Shown piece after piece: positions 1-12,356 of a stretch of 64,000 nt of DNA. Within the stretch, counting starts at the first letter, position 1, and each line of letters begins with the position of its first letter. The DNA lies in NCBI GenBank assembly GCA_030159075.1, contig BROG01000508.1:290001-354000 (forward strand). Direction: 5' to 3'. The translations under genes and the position numbers were made by a program. Under the pieces are notes generated by a model that was given only the letters and a program-made list of their open reading frames with translations, had not been told where the DNA came from and ran no database searches. The stretch comes from Atrina japonica (Eukaryota > Mollusca > Bivalvia > Pterioida > Pinnidae).

Positions 1-324
1 TCCTTTTTTACTACTTAAATTGATAAACAATAACAAAAGAGATATACGCAGATAAAAATTCTTATATTCCTATACATTTTGTGAAAATTGCTTGAGAAAT
101 CCAGGTTTGGCACTTTTTCAATTGCAATTGATTAACTCAGTCTTACTATTTATATATATGAATACCACAATGGCCTTGACATTATTTTCACAAAATATAT
201 AGCAATATGATATTTTTTATGCCTGTATTTAGCTGTTATTTGTTATTGTACATCAAGTACAAGTAGTCAAAGTAGAAAAAATGTGTTTTTTGGTACAGAT
301 AATGCCCCTTAAAATTTTGATTTT
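1..324. mobile_element. Foldback MITE, family F (left tip cut by window edge)
   Basis: The two arms are imperfect reverse complements (about 35-105 against 185-250), and the right tip reads ATAATGCCCCTTAA. The same element occurs at 21734-22105, 36568-36806 and 38049-38290, with a lone right arm at 9690-9825. No coding capacity is visible, so it is a non-autonomous DNA transposon. The superfamily is not resolved. Confidence 0.7.
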
Positions 325-529
325 ATTATACAACGATTAACAAACAAGTAGAATCATCTTAAATAAATGTCTCTCGTTGGCTCTGACGTTGGCGTTATTA
401 TGTGTTTGCTGTGGGCGGATCATGATAATCGACATCGTTGACATATATGGATACTCTGATCTGAACTGTGTAGTTAGAATCGAAACCTGCAAGATATTGC
501 AATTTAGTGAGTTAACATCGTGTTATATT

Positions 530-808
530 GTTTGTTTGTTTGTTTATTGTTGTTTAATGTCCCACTCAAGAATATTTCATTCATTTGGAGACGTCACCAA
601 ATGCCGGTGAAGGGCTTCAAGTTTTGGCCTATGCTCGGCACTTACAGCCATTGAGCAGTGAGGGTTCTATAACGTGCCGACACCTACTGTGACACGGGAC
701 CTAAGTTTTTACTGTCTCATCCGAAGGACAGGAAACCAACCTGCCGCCGGCTGGATTCGAATTACGACCAAGAGTCGAGCGCGCTACCGACTGAGCCAGG
801 CCGGCTCC
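530..808 (-). mobile_element. SINE-A, tRNA-headed
   Basis: Read on the minus strand, it starts with a tRNA-like head (box A around TGGCTCAGTCGGTAGCGCGC). A body with GTGTCACAGTAGGTGTCGGC and GCCGAGCATAGGCC follows, ending in GAGTGGGACATTAAAC and a (CAAA)n-like tail. It matches the copies at 1296 and 5154. It is a retroposed short element with no protein product. Confidence 0.85.
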
Positions 809-1295
809 GTGTTTTATTGTAAATTAAATCAATTTAAAAGTACTTTATGATCAACTTGACCGAAAACTTATATACATGTATTTAAATCTTGATCGCCTAA
901 GTATTTATATGATTATTTTACCGATAACAATGATCTTCTTGCAATTCCGATTAATAGACATCATTTTATAAACGTATATCATAATTATTCATCGTAATAT
1001 TTGGAACGCAATGAAACAAAACTAACTGCTGCGGTGAAAAGTAATTAAAATGTCTAAAAACGTCGATTGTGTTCTTTTTAATAACACCACATTGCTCTTT
1101 GATGGCTCGTGTACTGTTCTTGCATTTTATGATTTTCATTCATACAACAATGAATTAATTTACTTTTGTATTTTCAGGAAATTATTTCTCAGACACTCTG
1201 TAAATACCCGCGTAGGACTTGTACTAAAATAGAATATGTTATATGTCCGAAAATCACTCCGTCACGTCATTAGGCCCTATGTTATCAAAAATTAA

Positions 1296-1570
1296 AGAGC
1301 CGGACTACCTCAGTCGGTAGCGCGCTCGACTCTTGATCGTGAGGCCGTGAGTTCGAGTCCAGCCGGCGGCAGGTTGGTTTGATGTCCTGCGGATTAGACA
1401 GTAAAAACCGAGGTCCCGTGTCACAGTAGGTATCGGCACGTTAAAGAACCCTCACTGCTCAATGGCCGTAAGTGCCGAGCAGAGGCAAAAATTTGAAGCC
1501 CTTCAAAGGCATTTGGTGACGTCTCCATATGAGTGAAATATTCTTGAGTGGGACGTTAAACTAAGTAACA
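1296..1570 (+). mobile_element. SINE-A, tRNA-headed, full length
   Basis: Plus-strand copy with box A (CCTCAGTCGGTAGCGCGC) near 1308 and box B (GAGTTCGAGTCC) near 1350. The body runs to GAGTGGGACGTTAAACTAA. This is the cleanest SINE-A copy in the window. The head is a pol III promoter remnant and not a functional tRNA, since no cloverleaf closes after box B. Confidence 0.85.
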
Positions 1571-3028
1571 TGTGAGAAGTATGGATGCTATTATACAGGA
1601 GAGACAAACTCAAGGAGTCGGGATTCGGTCCCTTGAATCCCTAGCCATATTAAACAAACAAGTAATTCAAGATGTATTAATCAAAGATCATACATATGTT
1701 GCATATCAAATCGTCTGCTTGAAAAAAAAAAACATTTTTGGGGGGGACACAAATCCGTTAAGTCCTTCATTTGGACCATGACCACTTACGTATATGTATA
1801 GATATACAACCACGAAGTATTGAAAAGAACTGTCAGGAACTTTTAATGAGGTGTCCATCTTTGAGTGTTATCCAAAAGAAAAAAGAAAGAAATCTTCTCT
1901 TTCTTTATTTTTATTATTGGCGACGTGCTTCGTGCGTTACTGATCTGCACAGAATTCAACGACCTCGCTCCCGACAGCTCGTCCATGTAAAGTGACGTTT
2001 CCTCAGACAAATGTTATAATCATAAACTACAAATTAGTCTTTGATGGTTAGACCATCAAACAAATTAATATATACCCTTTATTTGTATGAGTCCTGACAC
2101 GTACTTATTTCAAAATTTAATTGTCAAAACATTATTTTCCTTAAACCTTGTATAAGATTTACCGCAGTTGCGTGACCAGCGAGGGGTAACAATAACATGT
2201 CTGGTTATTTCAAATATTTACAAATATAATGTCTGTACAATATTTGTAAAGCATTCGTATTCTTTGTGTCTTCATCCCATTTCTGAAAAAATTGAGAATA
2301 CACGTGTTTTTGAATGATTTTCAATGCAGCATTATATATTTCTTTAATAGAAGAAAATCTTCGGCACGGAGAAAATGCAAAATCGAAACAGAAAACAGAC
2401 TTTTCTCCACGTGGCGGTACTTATGGAAATAGATTTCTGATATCGCATTTCAAAACTTAGATTAGTTTATATTTACGTAAAAACATCGTCAAAATTCCAT
2501 AATAGATCGCAGTTATTTTGCTTTAAGCCACAGGACGCTATTTTACCGACAGAACAAACAAACAGGACTTCAAGAGAAATGTTGTCGTCAAGTTTTCCTA
2601 ATTTATTCCACAAAAAAGAGAAAACAGATACAAAAAATAAACACTCTAGGGAATGCTACGCTTCGTTGAAATACCTAACTATAAAATTGCTCAGAAAGTA
2701 AATGGAATGAAGTAACAAACATGATTTACGATCATAATATTTGTCCGAAATCGTTCTTTATCCCATCTGTACAAAATGTATACTCAAACAGTACAAGCTG
2801 ACAAGCCAACAATTTAATTTGCATTCTGTAATATAGTTCAACCCTTTTATGATTTTTCTTAACCGTAAATGAAATTAAATCACAATTTTGAGATAATTGA
2901 TATCGATTTAACAATTCTTTTTTAGTTTTGTTGAGTGACACTTCATACAAGTAATGCATTTTCTTTATAATTTACATGACAGTAAAATGACAGACGGGAG
3001 CGTTTTGACCGATTATTTTGGCCTCTTT
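1571..3028. other. Intergenic, nothing assigned
   Basis: AT-rich sequence with only short random frames. I see no exon-like segment, repeat or RNA gene. Confidence 0.5.
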
Positions 3029-3282
3029 TCAAACTTCTGTTTTTGATACGTTTATATTTGCGTGTGAAGAAATTTATAAAATCAAAGTGGAAATTTTCAT
3101 AACTCATTACCGGAAGAAAACAAAGAGCCTACCTTGGATTTTTATCACTTAAATGTCAAACTTCTGTTTTTGATACGTTTATATTTGCGTGTGAAGAAAT
3201 TTATAAAATCATAGTGGAAATTTTCATAACACATTACCGGAAGAAAACAAAGAGCCTACCTTGGATTTTTATCACTTAAATG
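3029..3282. repeat. Tandem duplication, 127 bp x 2
   Basis: Two near-identical copies lie head to tail, both containing AAACTTCTGTTTTTGATACG and ending in TTATCACTTAAATGTC. The starts at 3031 and 3158 give a 127-bp period. The few differences imply a recent duplication. Confidence 0.9.
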
Positions 3283-3297
3283 TCGTTAAAGATGTTA

Positions 3298-3412
3298 TCT
3301 CATCATCATCATCATCATCGTCGTCGTCGTTATCATCACCATCAGTTATAATTATCGTTGTCATTTTATCATCATCATCATCATCTTTATTATTATTATT
3401 ATTATCAAAGCT
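3298..3412. repeat. (ATC)n / (ATT)n microsatellite
   Basis: Interrupted trinucleotide run of ATC, GTC and ATT units. The open frames over it, rich in serine or histidine, are artefacts of the repeat. Confidence 0.9.
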
Positions 3413-4295
3413 TTTGTTTTCCAAATTTCATAACCATGACAGATGTACTTAATTCAATACGTCAAATGCTCTGTAGGTCAGTAGATACCATAAGGGGCTC
3501 TATTTTCATGTTTCAACTTGAGGCTGATGATAGCCAAGCGAAGTATCGAATTGATACACGAAATAAAAAATAGTTTGGCACAGAGTCTATATGCATATCA
3601 TTTTCTATATACTTTAAACTATTAAAATTACAGGTATTATAATTTAGATTAATTTATCTTTTTATCAATTTATCTATTTCTTATTCACTTCCAAACATAC
3701 CTGTAATGATACCCATTTTGTACATTCAATCAATTCTGATTTGTTGATAAGATTTAAGAAGCATGCATAGAAAAGAAAGAAATATTACAGATAAAAGATA
3801 TATAAGTGTGTGTGTGTGTGTGTGAAATTAATTTGTTCAATAGGTATTCAACAAAACCTTGTATGGGAGATATATTGGTCTTTTTATCGTGTAACTATAG
3901 AAATGCTCATTGTCTGTGAGAGTTAACCATAGGCTGTGAAAAATACAGAGATAGTTTAGATATTACTGCATGTGAACTAAAATTACTTGGATATATATCG
4001 GCTTCGTGCGAACTTTAAAAGTGTAATATTTTGTGATCAAAGACAGGGGCGTAGCTAGCCGTGCTCCTATACGCCCAGGCGTCCATTTCGTTTAGACAAA
4101 GAAAATATTGTAAAAACAAAGAAAAGAAAGTCATTTGATCTGCGCTAGCTCCTTGTAATTTTCCAAATATACCGACGTTTCATATATTATCTCAAAATGA
4201 CAACTGCACTTTTAGTAAAACATACGTGAGATTAAGTGTCCTGTAAAGTAAGAAAGGCGCTCTGTGATATTATCCTCTTATTTTATCCTCTGGAA
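3413..4295. other. Intergenic, nothing assigned
   Basis: Unique AT-rich sequence with a short (GT)n run at about 3808-3824. No gene seen. Confidence 0.5.
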
Positions 4296-4299
4296 TGCA

Positions 4300-4770
4300 C
4301 GTGTGATATTATCTCCGTTCCGGATTTGTTTTGCTGGAAGCGACCCTACGTGTCTTTTATGTGAAAGGTGACTCTATTGACACCCGAAAGACAAACATCT
4401 CACCACAAAGGACACTCTATACACCTAATCTTTTTGGCTGATTGACCTTCTATTCTGAGGTGTAATATTATCTACTGCCCCGGACTCGTTTTGTTGGAAG
4501 CGACCCTACAGGTATTTTACGTTAGAGGTCACTCTACATCCTGAAAGACAATTATGTCACCAAGGGGCCCACTGTATACACCTAACTTTTTGACTGCTTG
4601 ACTTTTTTCTAGGGTGTGATAATATCTCCGCTCCGGACTCGTTTTGTTCGAAGTGATTCTACATGTCTTTTCCGTTAAAGGTGACTCTATCTAATCACTC
4701 GAAAGACAACAATGCCGGCATACTGTAAACACTTAACTGTATTTTTGGCAGCTTGACTTTCTCTTCTCAA
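4300..4770. repeat. Degenerate tandem repeat, ~156 bp x 3
   Basis: Three diverged units begin with GTGTGATATTATCTCC-like sequence near 4301, 4459 and 4613. Each contains a CCGGACTCGTTTTGTT-like block, a GACTCTA-like block and ACACCTAA-like sequence. This is an old local amplification with no coding signal. Confidence 0.7.
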
Positions 4771-5153
4771 AATCACAACACGATAGCTATAGGTATAGGT
4801 AATTTGTGCTGTATTTATGTTAATATATTTAGATAACAATGAATTAGTCATTAATTCTGGGGTATGCATAAAGTCCAATCTATAGAAAACGAAACGTCAG
4901 GATGTCTACAGATACTTACAATGACCATGCTATTGCATGTAACTGTTTAAAATATACATTGTATAACAATGAAAAAATGCTGCCTGCTAATGTACTATAA
5001 TTATTATATTTTACGTCCCATGTACAGATATAAGGTGTGTAGGGACCAACTTTTAAAGGGGCAAACAAATATAGCACATTAAATTTGTCAGTTACAACTC
5101 AAAAGTCGAGAAATTTGCTCAAATTTGTATCTCCTTTATTTAGCAATTTCTGT

Positions 5154-5444
5154 TTGTTTGTTTCTTTGTTTATTGTTGTTTAATGTCCCACTCAAGAATA
5201 TTTCGCTCATATGGAGACGTCACCAAATGCCGGTGAAGGGCTTCAAATTTTGGCCTATGCTCGGCACTTACGGCCATTGAGCAGTGAGGGTTCTTTAACG
5301 TGCCGACACCTACTGTGACACGGGACCACGGTTTTTACTGTCTCATCCGACAGACAGGAAACCAACCTGCCGCCGGCTGGACTCTAACTCACGACTTCAC
5401 GATCAAGAGTCGAGCGCGCTACCGACTGAGCCAGGTCGGCTCAG
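5154..5444 (-). mobile_element. SINE-A, tRNA-headed
   Basis: Minus-strand full-length copy. The TTTG-rich tail is at 5154-5180, the GTCCCACTCAAGAATATTTC end follows, and the tRNA-like head is at about 5395-5444. It is closely related to the copy at 530. Confidence 0.85.
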
Positions 5445-6385
5445 CAATTTCTGCATATTTTACTTTGCATGTTGTGCAATATGTATAATTGTTATCCGCA
5501 ATCGTTGAAGTGTATTTTGAGAAATCAAATTAACATTAGATATCGTGATTAATACAGTGACAATAATATACGTTAAACTGCATGAGGGAGGGGGTTTCGG
5601 AAGTAGATAAGTTTATGAATTTAATTAAAATTGCATCATGGTCACGTGCTCTATAATCCCTCTATAATTGGTTTAGGTTTATGCACATTTATCAATTTAA
5701 TAGAATCACGACACAGGTTTCAAGATGTCACCGGAAGCACTATATTCCGCAAAAGCAAATATTTTTTTGAAATTAAAAGAAGACATCTGAATAAACACAA
5801 GCTTTACGTGTTGTAGGTACACATCTAATACACTGCTTTAACGTGGATTTCTATTATTCTAACGTCAATATATATAGTAGAAGCAAGATGTTCTAATCAT
5901 CACAGAACTAATCTCGTGATAATCTCGCGATAATCTCGCACATATAATGAGGCCGAGTACAAACTAGTCAACTAGATATGCAACGTATTGTACATAAAGC
6001 ACTTTATAAAATAGAAAAATCATTTTCAAACTAAATGATCATTCGGGCTGTTATATAATTGAACGGAATTTTTTTTAACTATGGTACTAGATTTTGTTTG
6101 AAACAACGTCTTATGAATTCTTATTCTCTGATATGCTCGGAAAATATTTAATGCATATACTTCGGTATTTGCATTTTACAAATTTTTAAGCAGATATATC
6201 TATGTTATAAAGTCCTATATTATAGTCCGACATATCTCATGTATATACTGCGGTCTTTGTATTTTATTGTTAGTCTTAAGAAAATATATTTATATTCTAA
6301 AGTTATATACATTTGTATTATAAAAAAGAATTATAATTAATTTATTATATGAATATTCAAACTATTAAATGCTCAACAGATATGA
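5445..6385. other. Intergenic, nothing assigned
   Basis: AT-rich sequence with short random frames only. Confidence 0.5.
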
Positions 6386-6785
6386 GATTATATTTCACAA
6401 ATGATCCGATATGCTAGGGCGTGTTCAACAGTAATATCGAAAACCGCGTTTGATGTCAACGTTCCGCAAATTTTACGGTCGGTGTAATAGTCATGTGTGC
6501 GATTACTCTGTTTCACTGGGTGAAATGTTGAGTTTCCTTTTCGTTGGCGGTTGTTGAGACGTCTGTACCAATTGTGACGGGGATTCACTCCTCACGTATT
6601 TCAGTTGGACTTGACTGTGGACGAACGGCGGGTGTGACCGGTCGACAGGGGATGCTTACTCCTCCATGGCACCTGATTCCACCTCTTGGTTTCCAGAGGT
6701 AAGTTTTTGTCCATTTTTGCCGGATTTGTATCTGTGTCCTGGACATCCTAAAGATTTATACTTTGGTATCTGAGATGTTTTATAT
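6386..6785 (+). mobile_element. Element E fragment
   Basis: Shared blocks link this copy to 48343-48625 (minus) and 50745-51175 (plus): ATGATCCGATATGC, ATGTCAACGTTCCGCAAATT, TTGTTGAGACGTCTGTACCA, GACCGGTCGACAGGGGATGC and GGACAT...CTTTGGTATCTGA. The fuller copy at 50.7 kb holds a ~35-residue frame ending QGYRNCVMSTFRKFSRS, which looks like a retroelement protein remnant. I cannot name the clade. Confidence 0.6.
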
Positions 6786-8315
6786 ATCAAAAGGCCCCCT
6801 GACGATCGATCAGACCTGTCGTTAGCCCGCAAACCCCGGTCAAAACATTACGTAAAACATCCTGGTCCTACTCGGTGTAGAAGTTAAACTCTTCAAATAA
6901 CTCCATATTTCAGGTAATAAACCATGGTAATAGGAAATCAGATATTTATATCGAAAGCAAAATTTACTGCAAAATTTTCGAAATTCGAAATGTTGACTTC
7001 AAACATAAAATCCTTATCACAACAGGTTGTATAGTTGGCCTCTTAATATGAAATGGCCGTACATCTTACTGTGATCATGGATTCAAACAATTTCAAAAGT
7101 ATATTGTACTTTCGTACTTACACCATTGTTAGACGGGTGTATTTTGATTCGGAAATCGATTTAGATACAAAATATGCACAAACGTAGTACAATATGATAC
7201 GTTATAAAATGAAAGTGAGAACACACTAGAATCGAATATTTTAATCACATTCAACATCAGCTATATAGCATTTCCAACCCTTGATTATCTACTTAATCTA
7301 TGTCAGCGATACACAGTGTTTTGATGTAGTAGAGTTAATGAGATTCAGCTACTGCAATATTCACTTGCACTCACTTGTCATATTTCGGGGTTCTTATAGT
7401 GTTGTTGTCGTTGTTGTTGTTGTTGTTTAATATGAGTGGGTATAAGAGTGTGTTTAAGGGTCACTACGCACACACGCATCGCAAAAGAAACGGGTAACAT
7501 TTGTCCTATGGTTCAATATGAGGACGAGCGGAGCTTAAGGAGAAGGGAATAAGTCTAGTATTGACAGCACGATTATTGAAATATTTCAGAGGTAACAATG
7601 TCTGACCAGCCATTGTCCGATTCACATTACTTGGCGGGGCGGAGTAACCTATTCATTATCATAAGGGAGTAGTGACTCGATCCACCTTTCAGTTAAGACA
7701 AGCTTCAGAGGAAATGCGTGCATTACCTAAATTTAAACTCGTCCAGGTCAAGAAAGGGTTCAAGAGACTCCATCTTGCCAAGTTATCTGGACCCGATTAT
7801 AAACAGTTAATGGATTGCCTACATCTTGGAGGTAACTTTGACTGGTCAGCTTAACAGTAACAATTAAATGTTTTGATCATGGATGATCGTCCGCTGAGCA
7901 GTCCTCTGTCAAATATATTCTAAATGAAATATTTACACAACATGCCAGTGGAATAATTGCGTCTTTGACATATAATAACCGGATTTTTTGGACTTAATCG
8001 TAGTAGATGTCATGCAGTGAGGTCCTTATTTATGATATATCAGTTCGGACAATATCGTTACTTTAAAATTGAAGATGAAGTAGTAATATATTTATCACTT
8101 CTATCCAAATCCCATAAATGATGCTACAACCACCTACATTTAGTATTACTCAAGTCTTAAGAATTTTACTAATTTCTACTAATCCTCAAATCTGATAAGC
8201 AGGATGAGTTATGAATATTATAAGAGTTATGAATACTTTAACTTTTGGTTATATGGACCAATGTGTTGTATATCCTGGATTGATGTGAATGTTTATTTTA
8301 TTTATTTATTTATTA
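6786..8315. other. Intergenic, mostly unassigned
   Basis: Contains a (GTT)n run at about 7398-7428. A segment at 7610-7820 is distantly repeated at 15010-15260, sharing CTCGTCCAGG and CAAGAAAGGGTT, so its 60-codon frame is probably an old repeat and not a gene. Confidence 0.45.
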
Positions 8316-8561
8316 ATTCCAGATTTTTCAGAGTCTTTGTATTTCCATTGTTGTATCTTTATATTGACATTATGAATGTCCCAGAGTTCTGTGTCTGTTC
8401 ACTGTGTTGTATCTATGTATATTGACTTGTGCATGAATATTCCAGAGTTCTGTGTTTGTTCACTGTCAAGATGACTTTATGTTACCGTGAATAATACGAG
8501 ATGCATCAAATAGGGCTTTGAAATATAATTACGAAGTTGAATGAAATGCATTAATAAATTA

Positions 8562-8709
8562 AAATTTATACTTTGGTATCTATCTATGTCCTTCATATTC
8601 TATTGATTATACATTGGTATCTATATATGTCCTGGACATTCTATTGATTTATACTTTGGTATCTATCTATGACCTGGACATTCTATTGATTTATACTTTG
8701 GTATCTGAG

Positions 8710-8712
<3 letters not shown>
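8562..8712 (+). repeat. Element E end, 40-50-bp unit x ~3.5
   Basis: Repeats of TATACTTTGGTATCTATC plus TGTCCTGGACATTCTATTGA. This is the terminal sequence of element E amplified in tandem. It is the reverse complement of the array at 39275-39480. Confidence 0.75.

Positions 8713-8775
<63 letters not shown>
8711..8775. repeat. (TA)n microsatellite
   Basis: Pure TA run abutting the element E end at GGTATCTGAGAT. Confidence 0.95.
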
Positions 8776-8781
<6 letters not shown>

Positions 8782-9689
8782 TATATATCCCTGTGTTGTA
8801 TCTCTGTATATTGACTCGTGCATGAATGTTCCAGAATTCTGTGTCTCTTCGCCGTGTTGTATCTATATTATATATATATATATATTGACTTCTGCATGAA
8901 TATTCCAGAGGTCTGTGTTTGTCCACTGTGTTGTCTGTTTTTATTCAGTTGTGGATTTTCCAGGAATGTGTTTGGTGTCCATTTATATTTTCTAGGTGTA
9001 TGTGTTTTCCCACCGTTTTTTTTATCATTTTCTCATCTTTTTAGACCTTGGTATATATGTTTAAAAGTATATTAAATACACAATTTATTTTCACGTCATG
9101 ATAATAAAACCGTAAGCTAGAGCACATTAGCTAGGAATGTACAAATATGTAAATGAACATTACCATTATCTGTATTGGTCGTCAGATATTCGCGGTAATT
9201 TAATGTGTAGAAAAAAGACGTTCCAACAGTCTATGAGTATCCCATTTCTATTAATTATTTCATATTTTTTTTATGTATGACTCTCTGATAAAGACACGAC
9301 AAAACCCTGGTGTGAAGATAGATGTAATTATGATCACTAGTGGAAACAGAATGGTGAAACGTTATATTTTACCTATCAACTCTCGGTCATAAAAAACAAA
9401 ACACAGAAACAACAGCTACAACATTTTTTCTGCATTTATCTAATGTTGTTCGTTTTGACAATGGCACTCACCGTACCCTTTTCTGCACCGTAATTTACGC
9501 CTAGACTTACCTAATCGAAGACAAATGTGGAAATATACAGTTTAATGAAAATTGGACAGCTTTCAGTTTCGCAATAGTTGTTTAATTACTGCATCTTCAA
9601 AATTATACAAAATCGTTGTCAAGATGACTTTATGTTAACATAAATAATACGAGATGCATGAAACAGGGCCCAACCACACCGGAGCTGAA

Positions 9690-9825
9690 CGTATTGTCAC
9701 AAAATATATAGGAATAAACGATTTTTCTGCCTGTGTATAGCTCTCATTTGTTATTTTACATCAAGTAAAAGTAGAAACATTTTTTTTTATTTGGTAAACA
9801 CAGCTAATGCGCCTTTAAGTGGTGC
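9690..9825 (+). mobile_element. Family F MITE, right arm only
   Basis: Matches the right arm of the copy at 1-324, from CACAAAATATATAG through CTGTGTATAGCTCTCATTTG to ACAGCTAATGCGCCTTTAA. The left arm is missing. Confidence 0.65.
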
Positions 9826-10985
9826 ATTTTTTTTCGCTCCTTTGCGTCTGAGTTGGTGATACAATTTTGAAAACAACGCAATACACATTATTTTTTTCAA
9901 AAAACAAAAACATGTTATCATAGTAAAAATAAATAGAGGGCTCCCAGAATCCTGAATTTCTCACCTGGAGTTTTGGACTGTAGCAGATGTTTTTTGAGAA
10001 TATACATATTTACTTACATAAAACTTCAGTTCTGTTTAATCAATTATGCTAATTTGCATATTTAGTCAAAACCTACATTCAGATAATCTCAAAACAACCA
10101 TAAAATATGTTAAAAAGCATTTAAGGCATAATTAAATCTAAAAATGTCAAGAAAAAAAAATCTAGACAAAAATGAAGCAGTATTTGACATTTAAAGAAAA
10201 ACGATGTAGACAGTCAGATCAATTCAATCATTTATGCAAATTTGGTCGACACCTAAAAATATTCAGTTAATCCTAAAATAAATCCTTAAAATATGTTAAA
10301 AAGAATTTAATAACACAGTTGAATCTCAAATTTGAAAAACTCTAGCCAAAAAATGAAACACTATTTGAGATTGGAAAAGAAAAAACTTTGTAAAGTAGAG
10401 ACAGCCATCTCGGATGATGGTGCGGGGCTGCCAGATACAATATTGAAAAAAAAGACTTCCTAATGATCAGTCAAGGTACGTTTTAATAAAATTGGCCTAA
10501 TCAGATTCCAACAAGAAGATTTTAAAAATGTTTTAAATAGTTATGCCCTATTTTGGCCAAAACCTAAAACACTTCAATGTTTATTAAAAGAAAAAACGTA
10601 AGAGATTAAAAAGCATGTGATAATGCAATTGAATCTCAAAATAAAATAAAAAAAGCCTTTATAAAAAATAAAGAAGAATTTTCCATTTGAATGAATTTTT
10701 ATACCAATGGAAGCCTTTTATGATGTCGGGTAGAGGTGTCGGACACAGCTCCGAAAAGGAACCATCAAATTACTAAGTGGACCGAGTTTGATTTAAATTA
10801 GTCTTCCATATTCAGAGGACAAGATCAAAGTTTACGACGACGACGACGGATGACAAGTGATTGCAATTTACAGTTCATCCGGACGGAACCTAAAACTTAA
10901 ATTTTATAAAAATCTGTATTTGATTGTACATTTAAGCTGAGGAAATTTGAAGACAATATTTGAATATACAGATATTTTGCTTTCT
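9826..10985. repeat. Degenerate ~180-bp tandem-like region
   Basis: Recurring blocks such as AAATATGTTAAAAAG, AATTGAATCTCAAA and GTCAAAACCTA/GTCGACACCTA lie near 10060-10160, 10240-10380 and 10550-10660. A GACGACGACGACGGATGAC block follows near 10836. This is a decayed repeat. No coding signal is seen. Confidence 0.5.
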
Positions 10986-11011
10986 GGACCCGAACTCACC
11001 AAATTAACACA

Positions 11012-11159
11012 GGGCCCGGCACCATAAAACTTGAGAATATACTAAAGTCTGAGAATATTCTCAACTTGGCCTGCTCAGCCAATCAGATTTCTGGAATTGC
11101 CAAAGTTGAGTAAACTTTTTAAACTTAAGTAATTCTTAAGTTGAATGGTGTCCGACCCA
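11012..11159 (+). mobile_element. Family G MITE inserted in R340
   Basis: About 147 bp from GGGCCCGGCACCATAAAA to GAATGGTGTCCGACCC. Its internal AGAATATTCTCAA and GGCCTGCTCAGCCAATCAGA are shared with 28849-29006. R340 inverted-end sequence continues on both sides. Confidence 0.75.
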
Positions 11160-11190
11160 GTACTCAAGCTGAACTAACTTTTCATGATTT

Positions 11191-12003
11191 AGAAAATAAC
11201 TTTTAAATTGGAGCTCAACTGATGAAGTCTAATTGACAGAAACGATATCGTCTTGAGCATTATAACTTTGGTAGTATATTTATAATATTTATAACCACTA
11301 GGTCGTTGCCACTGCTGGTGGACCGTTTGAGTCCCCGAGGGTATACATAAACCTAGTACCTGGTATATCGGTACCAGCTGTCTATCTTATACTAAAGTAA
11401 TATTTGGCACTGTTTAACATCATTTAAATTCAAATTTTTTCTAAAGCTAAGATAGTCATTTTTTTTACAGTGGTTACTCTTAGACGGATTTCGGCTATAC
11501 TTTTTAGAGATATTATTTGGCCTTGTATAATACCACTTTCTCTTTAGAAAATAATTTTTAAATTGGAGCTCAACTGATGAAGTCTAATTGACAGAAACGA
11601 TATCGTCTTGAGCATTATAACTTTGGTAGTATATTTATAATATTTATAACCACTAGGTCGTTGCCACTGCTGGTGGACCGTTTGAGTCCCCCGAGGGTAT
11701 ACATAAACCTAGTACCTGGTATCTCTCGGTACCAGCTGTCTATCTTATACTAAAGTAATATTTGGCACTGTTAACATCATTTAAATTCAAATTTTTTCTA
11801 AAGCTAAGATAGTCATTTTTTTTTACAGTGGTTACTCTTAGACGGATTTCGGCTATACTTTTAGAGATATTATTTGGCCTTGTATAATACCACTTTCTCT
11901 TTAGAAAATAACTTTTAAATTGGAGCTCAACTAATGAAGTCTAATTGACAGAAACGATATCGTCTTGAGCATTATAACTTTGGTAGTATATTTATAATAT
12001 TTT
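11191..12003 (+). repeat. C-S repeat, ~356-bp period, 2.3 units
   Basis: Units start with AGAAAATAAC/TTTTTAAATTGG at 11191, 11546 and 11903, giving periods of 355 and 357. Each full unit has a core (GAGCTCAACTGATGAAGTCT, GACAGAAACGATATCGTC, TTATAACTTTGGTA) and a spacer (GTCGTTGCCACTGCTGGTGG, GGTACCAGCTGTC, CTTAGACGGATTTCGGC). The block ends in a partial third core. Related copies are at 16325, 16960, 31085, 34665, 36092 and 47495. Confidence 0.85.
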
Positions 12004-12356
12004 TAAGGTAAAAACACGCAAAATTTATTCTGTAACTGGACATATTTGTATACTAACGGTATACAATATCATTGTAAATAATGATCAAAATTATTTTTCA
12101 TTTGAAGAAAACTTAAGAAATATTGAAAAATTGTTTGAGTACGTACTCAAATTTTGAATGCCGTACTCAACGTATTTATTCATTATTTTTACAGGAAAAT
12201 CAGAAGTGTGACGGAAAACGTTATGTGTGAATGATGAAAAGAATAATGCGTTTCCTAATCACTCAAACCCAAATGTTTTACAAACGATTATATAGTCAAA
12301 ATAAAGAACTAAAAGTTTAACTTGAGTATTGAGTAAATTAGGTGGCTTCGGGCCCC

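Larger units (their letters stand above)
8316..8960. repeat. Degenerate ~70-bp repeat split by an insertion
   Basis: Units carrying TGTTGTATCTATGTATATTGAC, GCATGAATATTCCAGAG and TTCTGTGT occur at 8316-8465 and again at 8790-8935. Between them lies a block with element E end sequence and a (TA)n run. The arrangement suggests a later insertion into a small tandem array. Confidence 0.6.
10986..12356 (+). mobile_element. R340 element carrying two nested insertions
   Basis: The left inverted end begins GGACCCGAACTCACCAAATT at 10988 and resumes as GTACTCAAGCTGAACTAAC after 11159. The body resumes at 12004 (TTAAGGTAAAAACACGC). The right inverted end runs from CTTGAGTATTGAGTAAATTA to GGGCCCC at 12356. 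A family G MITE interrupts the left end and a C-S tandem block (11191-12003) interrupts the body. An uninterrupted minus copy lies at 45990-46407. Confidence 0.75.

Noticed and set aside
1296..1375. tRNA gene
   Set aside because: Boxes A and B are present, but the sequence is the head of a SINE with other copies and no closed cloverleaf. The same holds for the heads at 20211 and 52580.
7672..7854. 60-codon frame near 7.7 kb
   Set aside because: A diverged relative of the DNA lies at 15010-15260 without an open frame, so it is more likely an old repeat.
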